Part shown: positions 1 through 8,130 of the stretch, piece by piece
How the letters are laid out: every line of letters starts with the position of its first letter
How positions within the stretch are numbered: position 1 is the stretch's first letter
Assembly: GCF_000812865.1 (NCBI RefSeq)
Contig: NZ_JSYL01000004.1
Span: 62,001-126,000, forward strand
DNA: 64,000 nucleotides
Direction: 5' to 3'
Source: Kaistella jeonii
Lineage (GTDB): Bacteria; Bacteroidota; Bacteroidia; Flavobacteriales; Weeksellaceae
Translations under genes and position numbers: made by a program
Notes under the pieces: generated by a model
The model's input: the letters and a program-made list of their open reading frames with translations, nothing else
What the model was told of the DNA's origin: nothing
Databases searched by the model: none

Positions 1-9
1 CGAAATAAG

Positions 10-17
10 TAAATTTG
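10..17 (+). promoter_or_regulatory. -7 promoter element of the CoA-transferase gene
   Basis: TAAATTTG matches the Bacteroidota -7 consensus TAnnTTTG exactly and lies 41 nt before the ATG at 59. The -33 element would fall outside the window. Confidence 0.5.
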
Positions 18-58
18 AAAAAGAAATTAGAAATAAAATTAAACGAAAATAAAAAAGC

Positions 59-1342
59 ATGAGTCAATATGTAAGTGCCGAAGAAGCGGTATCATTAATC
101 AAAAGCGGTGATCGAATTTTTTCACACGGAAGCGCTTGTACGCCAAATTTTTTGATTGATGAATTGGCGAGACAATCTTCCCGACTTCGAGACGTAGAGT
201 TTGTTTCGATCACGCAACAAGGAAATGTCGAAATCGCAAAACCTCAGTACAAAGACAGTTTTTACATTAATTCTCTATTTGTTTCTACACCCGTTCGTGA
301 GGCTGTAAATTCAGAACGTGGCGATTTTGTTCCTATATTTCTAAGTGAAATTCCTTTGCTTTTCAAAAATGGAATATTGCCACTCGATGTTGCAATTGTT
401 ACCATAACTCCTCCCGATAAACACGGTTATTGCACTTTGGGAACTTCCGTTGATGTCGCGAGAAGTGCCGTGGATCACGCAAAAATTATTATTGCACAGG
501 TAAATCCAAGAATGCCCAGAACTCATGGTGACGGAATGATTCATGTTTCCAAAATTGATAAAATGGTGTGGAATGAAGAGGAACTTTTAACAGTAGATTA
601 CGGCGCAAAAGTGACGGATTGCGAACTGTTGATCGGTAAAAATGTCGCAGAATTAATTGATGACAAATCAACATTGCAGATGGGAATCGGAACCATTCCA
701 GATGCGGTTTTAAAGTGTCTTCACAATCACAAAGATCTTGGAGTTCATACCGAAATGATCAGCGACGGAATTGTAGATCTGATAAAGAATGATATCGTCA
801 ATAATAAATTTAAAGGAACACATTTGAATCGGACCATTACAAGTTTTGCTTTTGGTACCCGAAAATTATACGATTATATTCATGACAATCCTTCGTTCGC
901 TTTTATGGATGTTGAACACGTGAATTATCCCATCAACATTATGAAAAACAAAAAAATGGTGGCGATTAATTCTGCGATTGAAATTGATTTAACAGGTCAG
1001 GTTTGTGCAGATTCCATCGGGACCTATCAGTTCAGTGGAATTGGTGGACAAATGGATTTTATGCGTGGTGCTGCACTTTCTGAGGGTGGAAAACCTATTA
1101 TTGCCATTTCCTCCAGAACAAAAAAAGGCGTTCCGAGAATTGTTCCCTATTTGAAACAGGGAGCTGGAGTTGTTACGACGAGAGGACATATTCATTACGT
1201 TGTGACCGAATACGGAACTGCTTATCTTTATGGGAAAAGTTTGAAACAAAGAGCAAAAGCACTCATTGAAATTTCTCATCCAGATGATCGGGAAATGTTG
1301 GATCAAGCAACTTTTGAGCGATTCAAATTATATTTAAAATAA
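59..1342 (+). CDS. acetyl-CoA hydrolase/transferase family protein (4-hydroxybutyrate CoA-transferase-like)
   Basis: A cytosolic enzyme of 427 residues in the family I CoA-transferase/acetyl-CoA hydrolase group, which moves CoA between acetyl-CoA and another carboxylate or hydrolyses it. The N-terminal half carries the transferase fold. The C-terminal half has the glycine-rich CoA-binding stretch QMGIGTIPDAV (207-217) and the GVHTEMISDG block, whose Glu232 is the expected catalytic glutamate that forms the glutamyl-CoA thioester in this family. Length is usual. The ATG lies 41 nt after a good -7 element, and a hairpin terminator follows the stop. It stands alone on its strand, so the acyl substrate cannot be read from context: acetate, succinate and 4-hydroxybutyrate relatives all look alike here. 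Confidence 0.88.
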   Translation: MSQYVSAEEAVSLIKSGDRIFSHGSACTPNFLIDELARQSSRLRDVEFVSITQQGNVEIAKPQYKDSFYINSLFVSTPVREAVNSERGDFVPIFLSEIPLLFKNGILPLDVAIVTITPPDKHGYCTLGTSVDVARSAVDHAKIIIAQVNPRMPRTHGDGMIHVSKIDKMVWNEEELLTVDYGAKVTDCELLIGKNVAELIDDKSTLQMGIGTIPDAVLKCLHNHKDLGVHTEMISDGIVDLIKNDIVNNKFKGTHLNRTITSFAFGTRKLYDYIHDNPSFAFMDVEHVNYPINIMKNKKMVAINSAIEIDLTGQVCADSIGTYQFSGIGGQMDFMRGAALSEGGKPIIAISSRTKKGVPRIVPYLKQGAGVVTTRGHIHYVVTEYGTAYLYGKSLKQRAKALIEISHPDDREMLDQATFERFKLYLK

Positions 1343-1354
1343 AAGAATTCGACT

Positions 1355-1380
1355 AAATTCCCAGTGAAAATTGGGAATTT
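1355..1380 (+). terminator. hairpin terminator after the CoA-transferase gene
   Basis: Perfect 9-bp arms AAATTCCCA and TGGGAATTT around an 8-nt loop, starting 12 nt after the stop codon and followed by a T-rich stretch. Confidence 0.6.
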
Positions 1381-1423
1381 ATCTTTTGTTACACATTTTA
1401 TTATTTAACTTTTAAAGAAATGT

Positions 1424-1431
1424 TATCTTTG
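1424..1431 (+). promoter_or_regulatory. -7 promoter element of the 262-aa gene
   Basis: TATCTTTG is an exact TAnnTTTG match ending 21 nt before the TTG codon at 1453. It supports that unusual start: the only nearby upstream ATG (1420) runs into a stop after five codons. Confidence 0.55.
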
Positions 1432-1452
1432 TTCTGAAAAAAAGATAAAAAT

Positions 1453-2241
1453 TTGGAAAATATTTACAATGCCATAAAAAATGATATTAAATCTCATCCA
1501 AATGTTACATTATCGATTTTGGGTCAGGTTCGGGAATGGAAAAGAAGTCAGTTTGTTATTTTATCTGATATTATTTCCGAATATTTATCAACTTGTGTAT
1601 TATTGACAAGTGACCGAAAACTTAATCTTGGAGTTACAATTTCAGCCATTACTTTACAGCGTTTTTTTGAAAATGATTATCAGGTAAAAACCCATAACGA
1701 TCTGCGCTTTATAAAGACTTTAGATAAACTCTGCCTATTTTTAGGAAAGCATGATCTGAACAATTATATCCACGACCGAGTCAATCTGACAGAAGAAATA
1801 GAAACCCATAATGACCTAAAAGTTGAATCTATTGAAAAAGATTTGATTATTAATTTTTGTAAATCACAGTTTGACGCGTTAATGGATTTACCCAAAATTA
1901 GTATAAACAAGATTTCAAGATTTGTTTACGTAGAATCTCCATTAACTGAAAGAATCCGGGTTGCAATGGAGGAAAAAAGAAAAAATAATTTAGTTATTAT
2001 TACCGAGAATAACCGATCTAATTATGAAATATTTGGAATGACTAAGATCAGCGATGATGGAAAACTTAAAGTCATTAAGACCCAAGAATTTTGGAATTTG
2101 TTATTTATGGATGGTGATCAGAATACATACATTGCGAATCACCTCAATACTCAGTTTTATTTTATAAAAAAATTCGGAGAAGAATGGAAGATCTGGGATA
2201 ATTTTAATCCCGATTACGGACAGATCCTAAAAATAAACTAA
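1453..2241 (+). CDS. uncharacterised protein with an N-terminal regulator-like helical domain
   Basis: 262 residues, starting with TTG. I do not recognise a named family. The first ~110 residues are helical and look like the Bacteroidota domain often found in uncharacterised DNA-binding or signalling proteins: an N-terminal helix pair, then a helix-turn-helix-like stretch TISAITLQRFF (61-71), then KTLDKLCLFLG (88-98). The C-terminal half (about 150-262) contains a mixed alpha/beta region with aromatic residues near the end (WKIWDNFNPDYG). No signal peptide or membrane segment, so probably cytosolic. It has its own promoter and a hairpin after the stop, making it monocistronic. A role as a sensor or regulator is only inferred. 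Confidence 0.75.
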   Translation: MENIYNAIKNDIKSHPNVTLSILGQVREWKRSQFVILSDIISEYLSTCVLLTSDRKLNLGVTISAITLQRFFENDYQVKTHNDLRFIKTLDKLCLFLGKHDLNNYIHDRVNLTEEIETHNDLKVESIEKDLIINFCKSQFDALMDLPKISINKISRFVYVESPLTERIRVAMEEKRKNNLVIITENNRSNYEIFGMTKISDDGKLKVIKTQEFWNLLFMDGDQNTYIANHLNTQFYFIKKFGEEWKIWDNFNPDYGQILKIN

Positions 2242-2263
2242 GCCACAAAATAGGGCTTAGTTT
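2235..2263 (+). terminator. hairpin terminator overlapping the stop of the 262-aa gene
   Basis: Perfect 10-bp arms AAACTAAGCC (2235-2244) and GGCTTAGTTT (2254-2263). The 5' arm includes the stop codon. The T-run after it is weak. Confidence 0.5.
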
Positions 2264-2330
2264 ACATCATTTGTGTTTCTAGAATATCTAAATATTTCTA
2301 TGCTGCAAATATAAAAGAAGTAACATCCTC

Positions 2331-2430
2331 CCTTCAAACTTAAAAATACTTAAAAATACTTATAAGCACTTACCTTCGTTTTCTAATTTGAAGGATGCAT
2401 TTTCGTAAAACCTAAAATTATCGTAATTTG
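2331..2430 (+). promoter_or_regulatory. hpd upstream control region with phased repeats and a promoter
   Basis: Four copies of ACTTA start at 2338, 2348, 2358 and 2368, exactly 10 bp (one helical turn) apart. They sit between the arms of an inverted repeat, CCTTCAAA (2331-2338) and TTTGAAGG (2387-2394). TAATTTG at 2424-2430, a near match to the -7 element, ends 21 nt before the hpd ATG. The layout suggests a bound regulator or curved DNA controlling tyrosine breakdown; this is inference. Confidence 0.4.
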
Positions 2431-2451
2431 GCATTACTAAATAAAAGAAAA

Positions 2452-3582
2452 ATGTCAACACTTACATTTGCGGAAAAAATAGCACAGGCAGAGAATTTTT
2501 TACCCATTAACGGAACAGATTATATTGAATTTTATGTGGGAAATGCGAAGCAAGCAGCCCATTTCTACAAAACTGCTTTCGGTTTCCAGTCCATTGCTTA
2601 TGCGGGACCCGAAACTGGAGTTCGTGATCGATCATCTTACGTCGTTCAGCAGGGAAAAATCCGATTGGTTTTAACATCTGGATTAAATTCTGATTCTCCG
2701 ATTTGTGAACATCAAAAAAAACATGGCGACGGTGTAAAAATTTTAGCACTTTGGGTTGATGATGCTTATTCGGCTTTTGAAGAAACGACGAAAAGAGGTG
2801 CAAAACCTTATTTAGAACCAACAACTTTAACCGATGAGAACGGTGAAGTTCGTATGTCTGGAATTTATACATATGGCGAAACGATTCATATGTTTATTGA
2901 AAGAAAAAATTACAAAGGTGATTTTATGCCAGGTTATCAGAAGTGGGAAAGCGTTTATAATCCAAGTGATGTCGGACTTTTATATGTTGATCACTGCGTA
3001 GGAAACGTAGATTGGAACAGAATGATCCCTGTTGTGAAGTGGTATGAAGACGTGATGGGATTTGTCAATATTTTAAGTTTCGACGATAAACAGATCAACA
3101 CTGAATATTCCGCTTTGATGTCTAAAGTGATGAGTAACGGTAATGGTTTCGCAAAATTCCCGATCAATGAACCTGCGGAAGGAAAAAGAAAATCTCAGGT
3201 AGAAGAATATTTAGATTTTTACGAAGGTGAAGGTGTTCAGCACATCGCAGTTGCAACAAGAGACATCATTAAAACAGTTACAGAATTAAAAGCGAGAGGA
3301 ATTGAATTTTTACCGGCTCCTCCGAATACTTATTACGAGATGGTTCCCGAACGTGTTGGAACGATCGACGAAGACCTTAGAAAACTTTCTGACTTAGGAA
3401 TCTTAATTGATTGTGATGAAGAAGGTTATCTTTTGCAAATTTTCACAAGACCTGTGGAAGACCGCCCTACTCTTTTCTTCGAAATCATTGAAAGACACGG
3501 CGCACAAAGTTTTGGAGCAGGAAATTTCAAAGCATTATTCGAAGCCTTAGAAAAAGAGCAGGAAAAAAGAGGAAATCTTTAA
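2452..3582 (+). CDS. hpd: 4-hydroxyphenylpyruvate dioxygenase
   Basis: Fe(II)-dependent cytosolic enzyme converting 4-hydroxyphenylpyruvate to homogentisate in tyrosine catabolism. The 376 residues have two vicinal-oxygen-chelate domains. The expected 2-His-1-Glu iron ligands are visible: His181 in VDHCVGNV, His264 in GVQHIAVAT, and Glu344 in TLFFEIIER. The C-terminal block FFEIIERHGAQSFGAGNFKALF is typical. The reading frame could extend to a TTG at 2428, but that codon lies inside the likely -7 element, so the ATG at 2452 is chosen. fahA follows on the same strand after one small gene. Homogentisate dioxygenase (hmgA), the step between them, is not in this window. Confidence 0.97.
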   Translation: MSTLTFAEKIAQAENFLPINGTDYIEFYVGNAKQAAHFYKTAFGFQSIAYAGPETGVRDRSSYVVQQGKIRLVLTSGLNSDSPICEHQKKHGDGVKILALWVDDAYSAFEETTKRGAKPYLEPTTLTDENGEVRMSGIYTYGETIHMFIERKNYKGDFMPGYQKWESVYNPSDVGLLYVDHCVGNVDWNRMIPVVKWYEDVMGFVNILSFDDKQINTEYSALMSKVMSNGNGFAKFPINEPAEGKRKSQVEEYLDFYEGEGVQHIAVATRDIIKTVTELKARGIEFLPAPPNTYYEMVPERVGTIDEDLRKLSDLGILIDCDEEGYLLQIFTRPVEDRPTLFFEIIERHGAQSFGAGNFKALFEALEKEQEKRGNL

Positions 3583-3651
3583 AATAAAGTTTTCAAAATC
3601 GAACGCTCTAAGACCGTGCAAAATTTTCTTTAACAAAATCATCAGTTCAAA

Positions 3652-4113
3652 ATGACAAAAATATTTTCTTTCGTCTTACTTGTAGTGGGTTCGATGGTGA
3701 TGAAGGCTCAATATGGTTCTCTCAACGCAATTTTAGAGCGATTAGAGGAGAAAAGAGGAATTAATCAAAACCTAAAAGACGTCAATATTGATGACACCAA
3801 ATTTGTTTTGATCAAAGATTTTGATGATCATACCGAAAGAAGTTTTATCATCATCAAAGGTAAATTGGCAACCTACGTAGAAATGTTTGATGATAAAAAA
3901 AATGGCGAAACTTCTTCCAATGTTTTTTCAGGAGATGTGGTGAGAACAAATCACAATGTCGTATCGGTAAGAGCTGATAAACTGGAAGGAACAAAAATTG
4001 CGATACCTGTCGCAAAAACTTTTCTCATGACGAAACAAAAAAATATCCTTTATCTCGTTGATATCAATACCAGAGAACGCTGGATTGAAGAAGGTGCGAT
4101 CAATAAAAAATAG
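3652..4113 (+). CDS. small secreted protein of unknown function in the tyrosine-catabolism cluster
   Basis: 153 residues, with an N-terminal signal peptide of about 19 residues (hydrophobic core FSFVLLVVGSMVM, probable cleavage after KAQ). The mature part is a soluble, charged mixed alpha/beta domain. Residues 20-50 look helical and the rest alternate strands (FVLIKDF, SFIIIKGKLATYVEMF, NILYLVDI). I recognise no family. It sits 69 nt after hpd, and a strong hairpin separates it from fahA, so it probably shares the hpd transcript. Location is probably periplasmic or outer surface. A link to tyrosine metabolism is not supported by its sequence. Confidence 0.75.
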   Translation: MTKIFSFVLLVVGSMVMKAQYGSLNAILERLEEKRGINQNLKDVNIDDTKFVLIKDFDDHTERSFIIIKGKLATYVEMFDDKKNGETSSNVFSGDVVRTNHNVVSVRADKLEGTKIAIPVAKTFLMTKQKNILYLVDINTRERWIEEGAINKK

Positions 4114-4130
4114 ATCTCAATAAATAATAA

Positions 4131-4171
4131 AAAGGTTCAAAGTTTAAATCCCATTTACACTTTGAACCTTT
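4131..4171 (+). terminator. hairpin terminator between the secreted protein gene and fahA
   Basis: 13-bp perfect arms, AAAGGTTCAAAGT (4131-4143) and ACTTTGAACCTTT (4159-4171), with a 15-nt loop. It ends only 17 nt before the fahA ATG, so it either ends the hpd transcript or works as an attenuator in front of fahA. Confidence 0.6.
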
Positions 4172-4188
4172 ACTTTAAATTCTAAAAA

Positions 4189-5439
4189 ATGATAAAATCT
4201 TTTATAAACTACGATCAAAATTCAGATTTTTCTATTCATAATATTCCATTTGGTGTCGGTGTTTTTTCAAACGAATATATTGCATGCTGCACCAGAATCG
4301 GTGATATGGTAATAGATTTAGCAACGCTTTACGATTACGGATTTTTCGATGAAATCGAAGGTATCAACGAAAATGTTTTCGAAGCTTATACCTTAAATGA
4401 ATTTATAGAATTAGAAAAACCTGTTACCAATGCTGTTCGGCTAAAAATTCAGGAACTTTTAGAGGAAAATTCTAAATTGGCAAATGACGAAAAAACGATT
4501 GAAGAATGTTTCTTTAACGCGAATCAAGTCCGACTGATGATGCCAGTTCATATTCCAAATTATACCGATTTTTACAGCAGCATCGAACATGCGACCAACG
4601 TTGGCAAAATGTTTCGTGATCCTGCAAATGCTTTGCTTCCAAACTGGAAACATCTTCCGGTAGGTTATCATGGCCGTGCTTCTTCGATCGTCGTTTCAGG
4701 AACCGATATTATTCGTCCGAAAGGTCAAACGAAACCTGCGGATGTTGAATCGCCTATTTTTGGACCTTGTAAGCAACTCGATTTCGAACTGGAAATGGCT
4801 TTCATCGTCAATAAAAACACCGAAATGGGTGAAAGTATTTCTACTGCAGAAGCTGAAGATGCAATTTTCGGAATGGTGATTTTTAATGACTGGTCGGCTC
4901 GAGATATTCAAAGCTGGGAATATGTTCCCCTTGGACCATTTTTAGGGAAAAACTTTGGAAGTTCAATTTCACCTTGGGTTGTAACTTTGGAAGCTTTAAT
5001 GCCTTTCAGAACAGAATCGCCAAAACAAGAACCTGAAGTTTTAGATTATTTAAAATTTGAAGGCGACAAAAATTTTGACATTAATCTTGAAGTTTATATC
5101 AAACCTGAAAATGGTACTGAAAATTTAATTTCAGAAAGCAACTATAAATTCATGTACTGGAATATGACGCAACAGTTGGCGCATCATACCATCAATGGCT
5201 GTAATGTTGAAGTTGGCGACCTATATGCATCGGGAACTATTTCCGGGGAAAATCCAAACTCTTTTGGGTCGATGCTCGAATTAACCTGGAGAGGAACGAA
5301 TCCTTTAAAATTAAAAGACGGAGAAGAACGCAAATTTATCGATGATAATGATACGGTGATCATGAAAGGTTTTGCTGAAAAAGACGGAATTAGAGTTGGT
5401 TTTGGTGAGGTTTCGGGTAAAATTTTGCCGGCGAATTAA
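4189..5439 (+). CDS. fahA: fumarylacetoacetase
   Basis: Hydrolyses fumarylacetoacetate to fumarate and acetoacetate, the last step of tyrosine breakdown. 416 residues, the usual full length, with an N-terminal SH3-like part and a C-terminal FAH beta-roll. Active-site residues known from the mouse enzyme are all present: metal ligands Asp127 (NYTDFYSS), Glu200 and Glu202 (FELEMAF) and Asp234 (NDWSARD), and the catalytic His134 (SIEHATN). The gene follows hpd on the same strand after one gene and a hairpin. The flavin-reductase-like gene begins 52 nt after its stop. Cytosolic. Confidence 0.97.
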   Translation: MIKSFINYDQNSDFSIHNIPFGVGVFSNEYIACCTRIGDMVIDLATLYDYGFFDEIEGINENVFEAYTLNEFIELEKPVTNAVRLKIQELLEENSKLANDEKTIEECFFNANQVRLMMPVHIPNYTDFYSSIEHATNVGKMFRDPANALLPNWKHLPVGYHGRASSIVVSGTDIIRPKGQTKPADVESPIFGPCKQLDFELEMAFIVNKNTEMGESISTAEAEDAIFGMVIFNDWSARDIQSWEYVPLGPFLGKNFGSSISPWVVTLEALMPFRTESPKQEPEVLDYLKFEGDKNFDINLEVYIKPENGTENLISESNYKFMYWNMTQQLAHHTINGCNVEVGDLYASGTISGENPNSFGSMLELTWRGTNPLKLKDGEERKFIDDNDTVIMKGFAEKDGIRVGFGEVSGKILPAN

Positions 5440-5491
5440 TTTAAATACTAATGTGACTAATGTGTTAAAAACGACACTATTTTCGAACGAT

Positions 5492-6313
5492 ATGAAAACA
5501 ATTTCTCCTCAAGATCTAAATAATTTCCAGTTGCAAACTCTTTTGCAGACTGCAATTGCACCACGACCGATCGCTTTGGCTTCAACGATTGATAAAAATG
5601 GAAATGTGAATTTAAGTCCCTTCAGTTTTTTCAATATGTTCAGTTCTAATCCGCCTGTTGTGATTTTTTCTCCAGCCAGAAGAGTTCGCGACAATACGAC
5701 GAAACATACTTTAGAAAATGTTTTAGAAGTTCCCGAAGTCGTGATCGGAATTGTAAATTACAAAATTGTACAACAGATTTCTTTGGCTTCTACGGAATAT
5801 GAGAAGGAAATCAACGAGTTTGTAAAATCTGGTTTAACCATGAAAGATGCTGATTTGGTTCAACCGAAACTGATCGAAGATTGCCCAGTCAATTTAGAAT
5901 GTAAAGTTTTAGAAGTAAAACATTTGGGAACTGAAGGTGGCGCCGGAAATTTAGTTATTTGTGAAATCATTAAAATTCATGTTCGCGAAGAATATTTAAA
6001 TGAGGACGGAAATTTAGACCAGAAAAAACTAGATCTTGTTGCAAGATTAGGTGGAAACTGGTATTCCCGGAATAATGAACATAATTTATTTGAGGTTCCA
6101 AAACCATTAGTAACAAAAGGAATTGGCTTTGACTTATTACCCGAGGAAGTTAAACTAAGTAAAATCCTCACAGGTAATGACTTAGGAATGCTTGCCAATA
6201 CAGAGGATCTCCCAAGCGGGAGTTTCCACGACGACGAGAGCAAACATCTGGAAGCGCAAAAGCATCTTTCAGAAAACAATATTGCAGAAGCCTGGAAAAT
6301 TTTACGAAAATAA
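5492..6313 (+). CDS. flavin reductase (DIM6/NTAB) family protein
   Basis: A 273-residue FMN-binding split-barrel protein. The family signature near the N-terminus is clear: TAIAPRPIALASTIDKNG followed by NLSPFSFFNMFSSNPP, which forms the flavin site. Such proteins reduce or bind FMN and often partner oxygenases. The frame is open back to 5372, overlapping the end of fahA, but the family domain begins at the ATG at 5492 and a near-consensus -7 element TATTTTCG lies at 5478-5485. It follows fahA by 52 nt, an association I recall in flavobacterial tyrosine-catabolism clusters. The physiological substrate is unknown. Cytosolic. Confidence 0.85.
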   Translation: MKTISPQDLNNFQLQTLLQTAIAPRPIALASTIDKNGNVNLSPFSFFNMFSSNPPVVIFSPARRVRDNTTKHTLENVLEVPEVVIGIVNYKIVQQISLASTEYEKEINEFVKSGLTMKDADLVQPKLIEDCPVNLECKVLEVKHLGTEGGAGNLVICEIIKIHVREEYLNEDGNLDQKKLDLVARLGGNWYSRNNEHNLFEVPKPLVTKGIGFDLLPEEVKLSKILTGNDLGMLANTEDLPSGSFHDDESKHLEAQKHLSENNIAEAWKILRK

Positions 6314-6337
6314 AATTTAACATCACTTTTTAAACAA

Positions 6338-6366
6338 AAATATCCCGACTAAAAATCGGGATATTT
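6338..6366. terminator. bidirectional terminator between convergent genes
   Basis: 11-bp perfect arms AAATATCCCGA and TCGGGATATTT with a 7-nt loop. It lies between the flavin-reductase gene (+) and the T9SS protein gene (-). Confidence 0.75.
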
Positions 6367-6386
6367 CAGTATATTTTAAAAAAATT

Positions 6387-7208
6387 TTATTTCTTAATAA
6401 ATTTAAAAGTTTTCAATTTTCCGTCAGAATTTGCTTTACCAATATACATTCCAGGTTGTAAATGAGATACATTTAATTCTACTTTGGAAGATTTAGATTC
6501 TTGTGACATTACCTTCTTCCCGGATAGATCGTAAATCTCTATTACTGCAAGATCTTTCGAATCTGAGATCGTTAATACATCAACTACTGGATTAGGATAA
6601 AATTTTAAGGTTGAAGTACTTACATTTTCAGTAGCCAAGTCAGTTTCAAAAACCTTTACATTATCTAATGCCAAATAAAACTCATCCGGATCAGAAAAAG
6701 CCCGGAATGAAATATAATAAATACCGTCAGCTGGAACGGTAAAATTAACAGTCGCCGTTTGATAAGGATAATTATTGATCGCCTCATTGATCCACAACTG
6801 CGTCGTCTGTCCCGCCACCGATTTTGAAGTTCCAATTTTTACCTCCATCTTTTCCGTAAAAATAGGATTGATTCCCTGATAATCAAATTTTAAAGTGAGG
6901 TTTTTCCCAGCTTTTAAATTGAGACCACGGGAATACAGATAAGTATTCGCCGCAAAAGTATCATTGTATTCATAGAGCATGTAAAAAGTTCCTTCCGACG
7001 GGTCTGGAGTTATAGATGAAGCTTGTGCACGAGTCCAAATATTACCCTGACCTTCGTTCGTAACGATCCATTCATCTAAATCTGCAGTTTCAAAACCATA
7101 CGAATACGGAAGATTTACACTTGAACTTGCACGATTGCTGTGCGTATTCTGAGCCATTAGAAAAGATCCTAAAAGCAGAGAAATACCAAAAAGTAGATTT
7201 TTCTTCAT
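6387..7208 (-). CDS. secreted protein with T9SS type A sorting domain
   Basis: 273 residues. Signal peptide of about 19 residues ending LMAQ, then a jelly-roll, cleaved-adhesin/MAM-like domain (about 35-195) that begins LPYSYGFETADLDEWI, the usual opening of such modules. The last ~75 residues form a type IX secretion sorting domain: KFYPNPVVDVLTI, then IEIYDLSGKKV, then LQPGMYI and KTFKFIKK. The protein should cross the outer membrane through T9SS and be attached or released at the surface. No catalytic motif is visible; a carbohydrate or surface-binding role is inferred. A consensus -7 element precedes it. Confidence 0.9.
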   Translation of the reverse strand: MKKNLLFGISLLLGSFLMAQNTHSNRASSSVNLPYSYGFETADLDEWIVTNEGQGNIWTRAQASSITPDPSEGTFYMLYEYNDTFAANTYLYSRGLNLKAGKNLTLKFDYQGINPIFTEKMEVKIGTSKSVAGQTTQLWINEAINNYPYQTATVNFTVPADGIYYISFRAFSDPDEFYLALDNVKVFETDLATENVSTSTLKFYPNPVVDVLTISDSKDLAVIEIYDLSGKKVMSQESKSSKVELNVSHLQPGMYIGKANSDGKLKTFKFIKK

Positions 7209-7231
7209 AATTATAATTTTTTTTATGTACC

Positions 7232-7239
7232 CAAATATA
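7232..7239 (-). promoter_or_regulatory. -7 promoter element of the T9SS protein gene
   Basis: TATATTTG on the minus strand, an exact TAnnTTTG match, 23 nt upstream of the ATG. Confidence 0.55.
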
Positions 7240-7415
7240 ATGAAACAAATTTGAGCAACCTAAATTAAGCTAAGCCTTTCCCATCCAAAAAGATCTGTGT
7301 TAAAATTTTTGATTTGCTTTATAATATAGACAATGAAAGAAAGTTTACGCGAAAAATAAATGTTCTTAAAAATTAATAGAACAGGTTTTTGTATTAAATT
7401 TATAAAAATTTACCG

Positions 7416-8111
7416 ATGAATCAACTGCAACATCACCCTCATAAACTAGACTTTCAGGTCGAACGTTTAATATTTTTTAGTGATGCAGTTTTTGCGATCG
7501 CCATCACGATTTTAGTGATCGAACTGAAAGTTCCTATCGTTCCGGAAAATGCCACTGAAAAGGATTTCTTAAATGAATTCGCGAAACAGATTCCACAAGT
7601 TATAGGTTTTGTTCTAAGTTTCTTCCTGATCGGAGTTTACTGGACTGCTCATCACAACATGTTTGGTTACGTGATAAATTACACCAAAAAACTTCTTTGG
7701 ATCAACTTGGTTTTTCTTTTTACGATTGTTATAATGCCTTTTACGACCGCAATTTATAGCGAGTATTCGGTGACGGAAGGACATTTGAAATTAATCTCAC
7801 CTTACGCGATTTATGTTTTTAATATCTGCTTCACGGGAATTATGAATTATATTCTATTGACATATATCACTAATCCTAAAAATAAAATCACCGAATTCGT
7901 TCCGGAAAATTACATTAAATATGGAAAAATACGATCTCTCGTTACGCCGGTCATTTTTCTGATTTCTTTACTGGTTTGTCTTTTAGATCCCGGAATTGGT
8001 CGCATGATCTTATTTATAATTCCTTTCGCGATGGCCTATATCGGCAGGAAGATTAGAAAATCAAATTTAATTGCAACAACAATTTCAACAAAAAAGCAGA
8101 AAAAAGAGTGA
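7416..8111 (+). CDS. TMEM175/DUF1211 family potassium-channel-like membrane protein
   Basis: 231 residues with six predicted membrane helices. The first holds the family signature FFSDAVFAIAITILVIELKVP (about 20-40), whose FSD motif contributes to the selectivity region of bacterial TMEM175 potassium channels. A bacterial copy normally has a single six-helix repeat and works as a tetramer, matching the length here. The C-terminus is a short basic tail. Inner membrane. The gene stands alone and ends inside a bidirectional hairpin shared with terC. Confidence 0.85.
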   Translation: MNQLQHHPHKLDFQVERLIFFSDAVFAIAITILVIELKVPIVPENATEKDFLNEFAKQIPQVIGFVLSFFLIGVYWTAHHNMFGYVINYTKKLLWINLVFLFTIVIMPFTTAIYSEYSVTEGHLKLISPYAIYVFNICFTGIMNYILLTYITNPKNKITEFVPENYIKYGKIRSLVTPVIFLISLLVCLLDPGIGRMILFIIPFAMAYIGRKIRKSNLIATTISTKKQKKE

Positions 8112-8127
8112 AAAAATTCACTCTTTT
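8102..8127. terminator. bidirectional terminator between the TMEM175-like gene and terC
   Basis: 11-bp perfect arms AAAAGAGTGAA and TTCACTCTTTT, 4-nt loop, with A- and T-runs outside. The 5' arm includes the stop codon of the upstream gene; the terC stop is only 4 bp beyond it. Confidence 0.75.
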
Positions 8128-8130
8128 ATT

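Noticed and set aside
2428-2451. TTG start extending hpd by eight residues
   Set aside because: The TTG is inside the probable -7 element, and family homology begins after the ATG at 2452.
5372-5491. N-terminal extension of the flavin reductase gene overlapping fahA
   Set aside because: The extension has no family similarity and lies before a -7-like element; the ATG at 5492 begins the domain.
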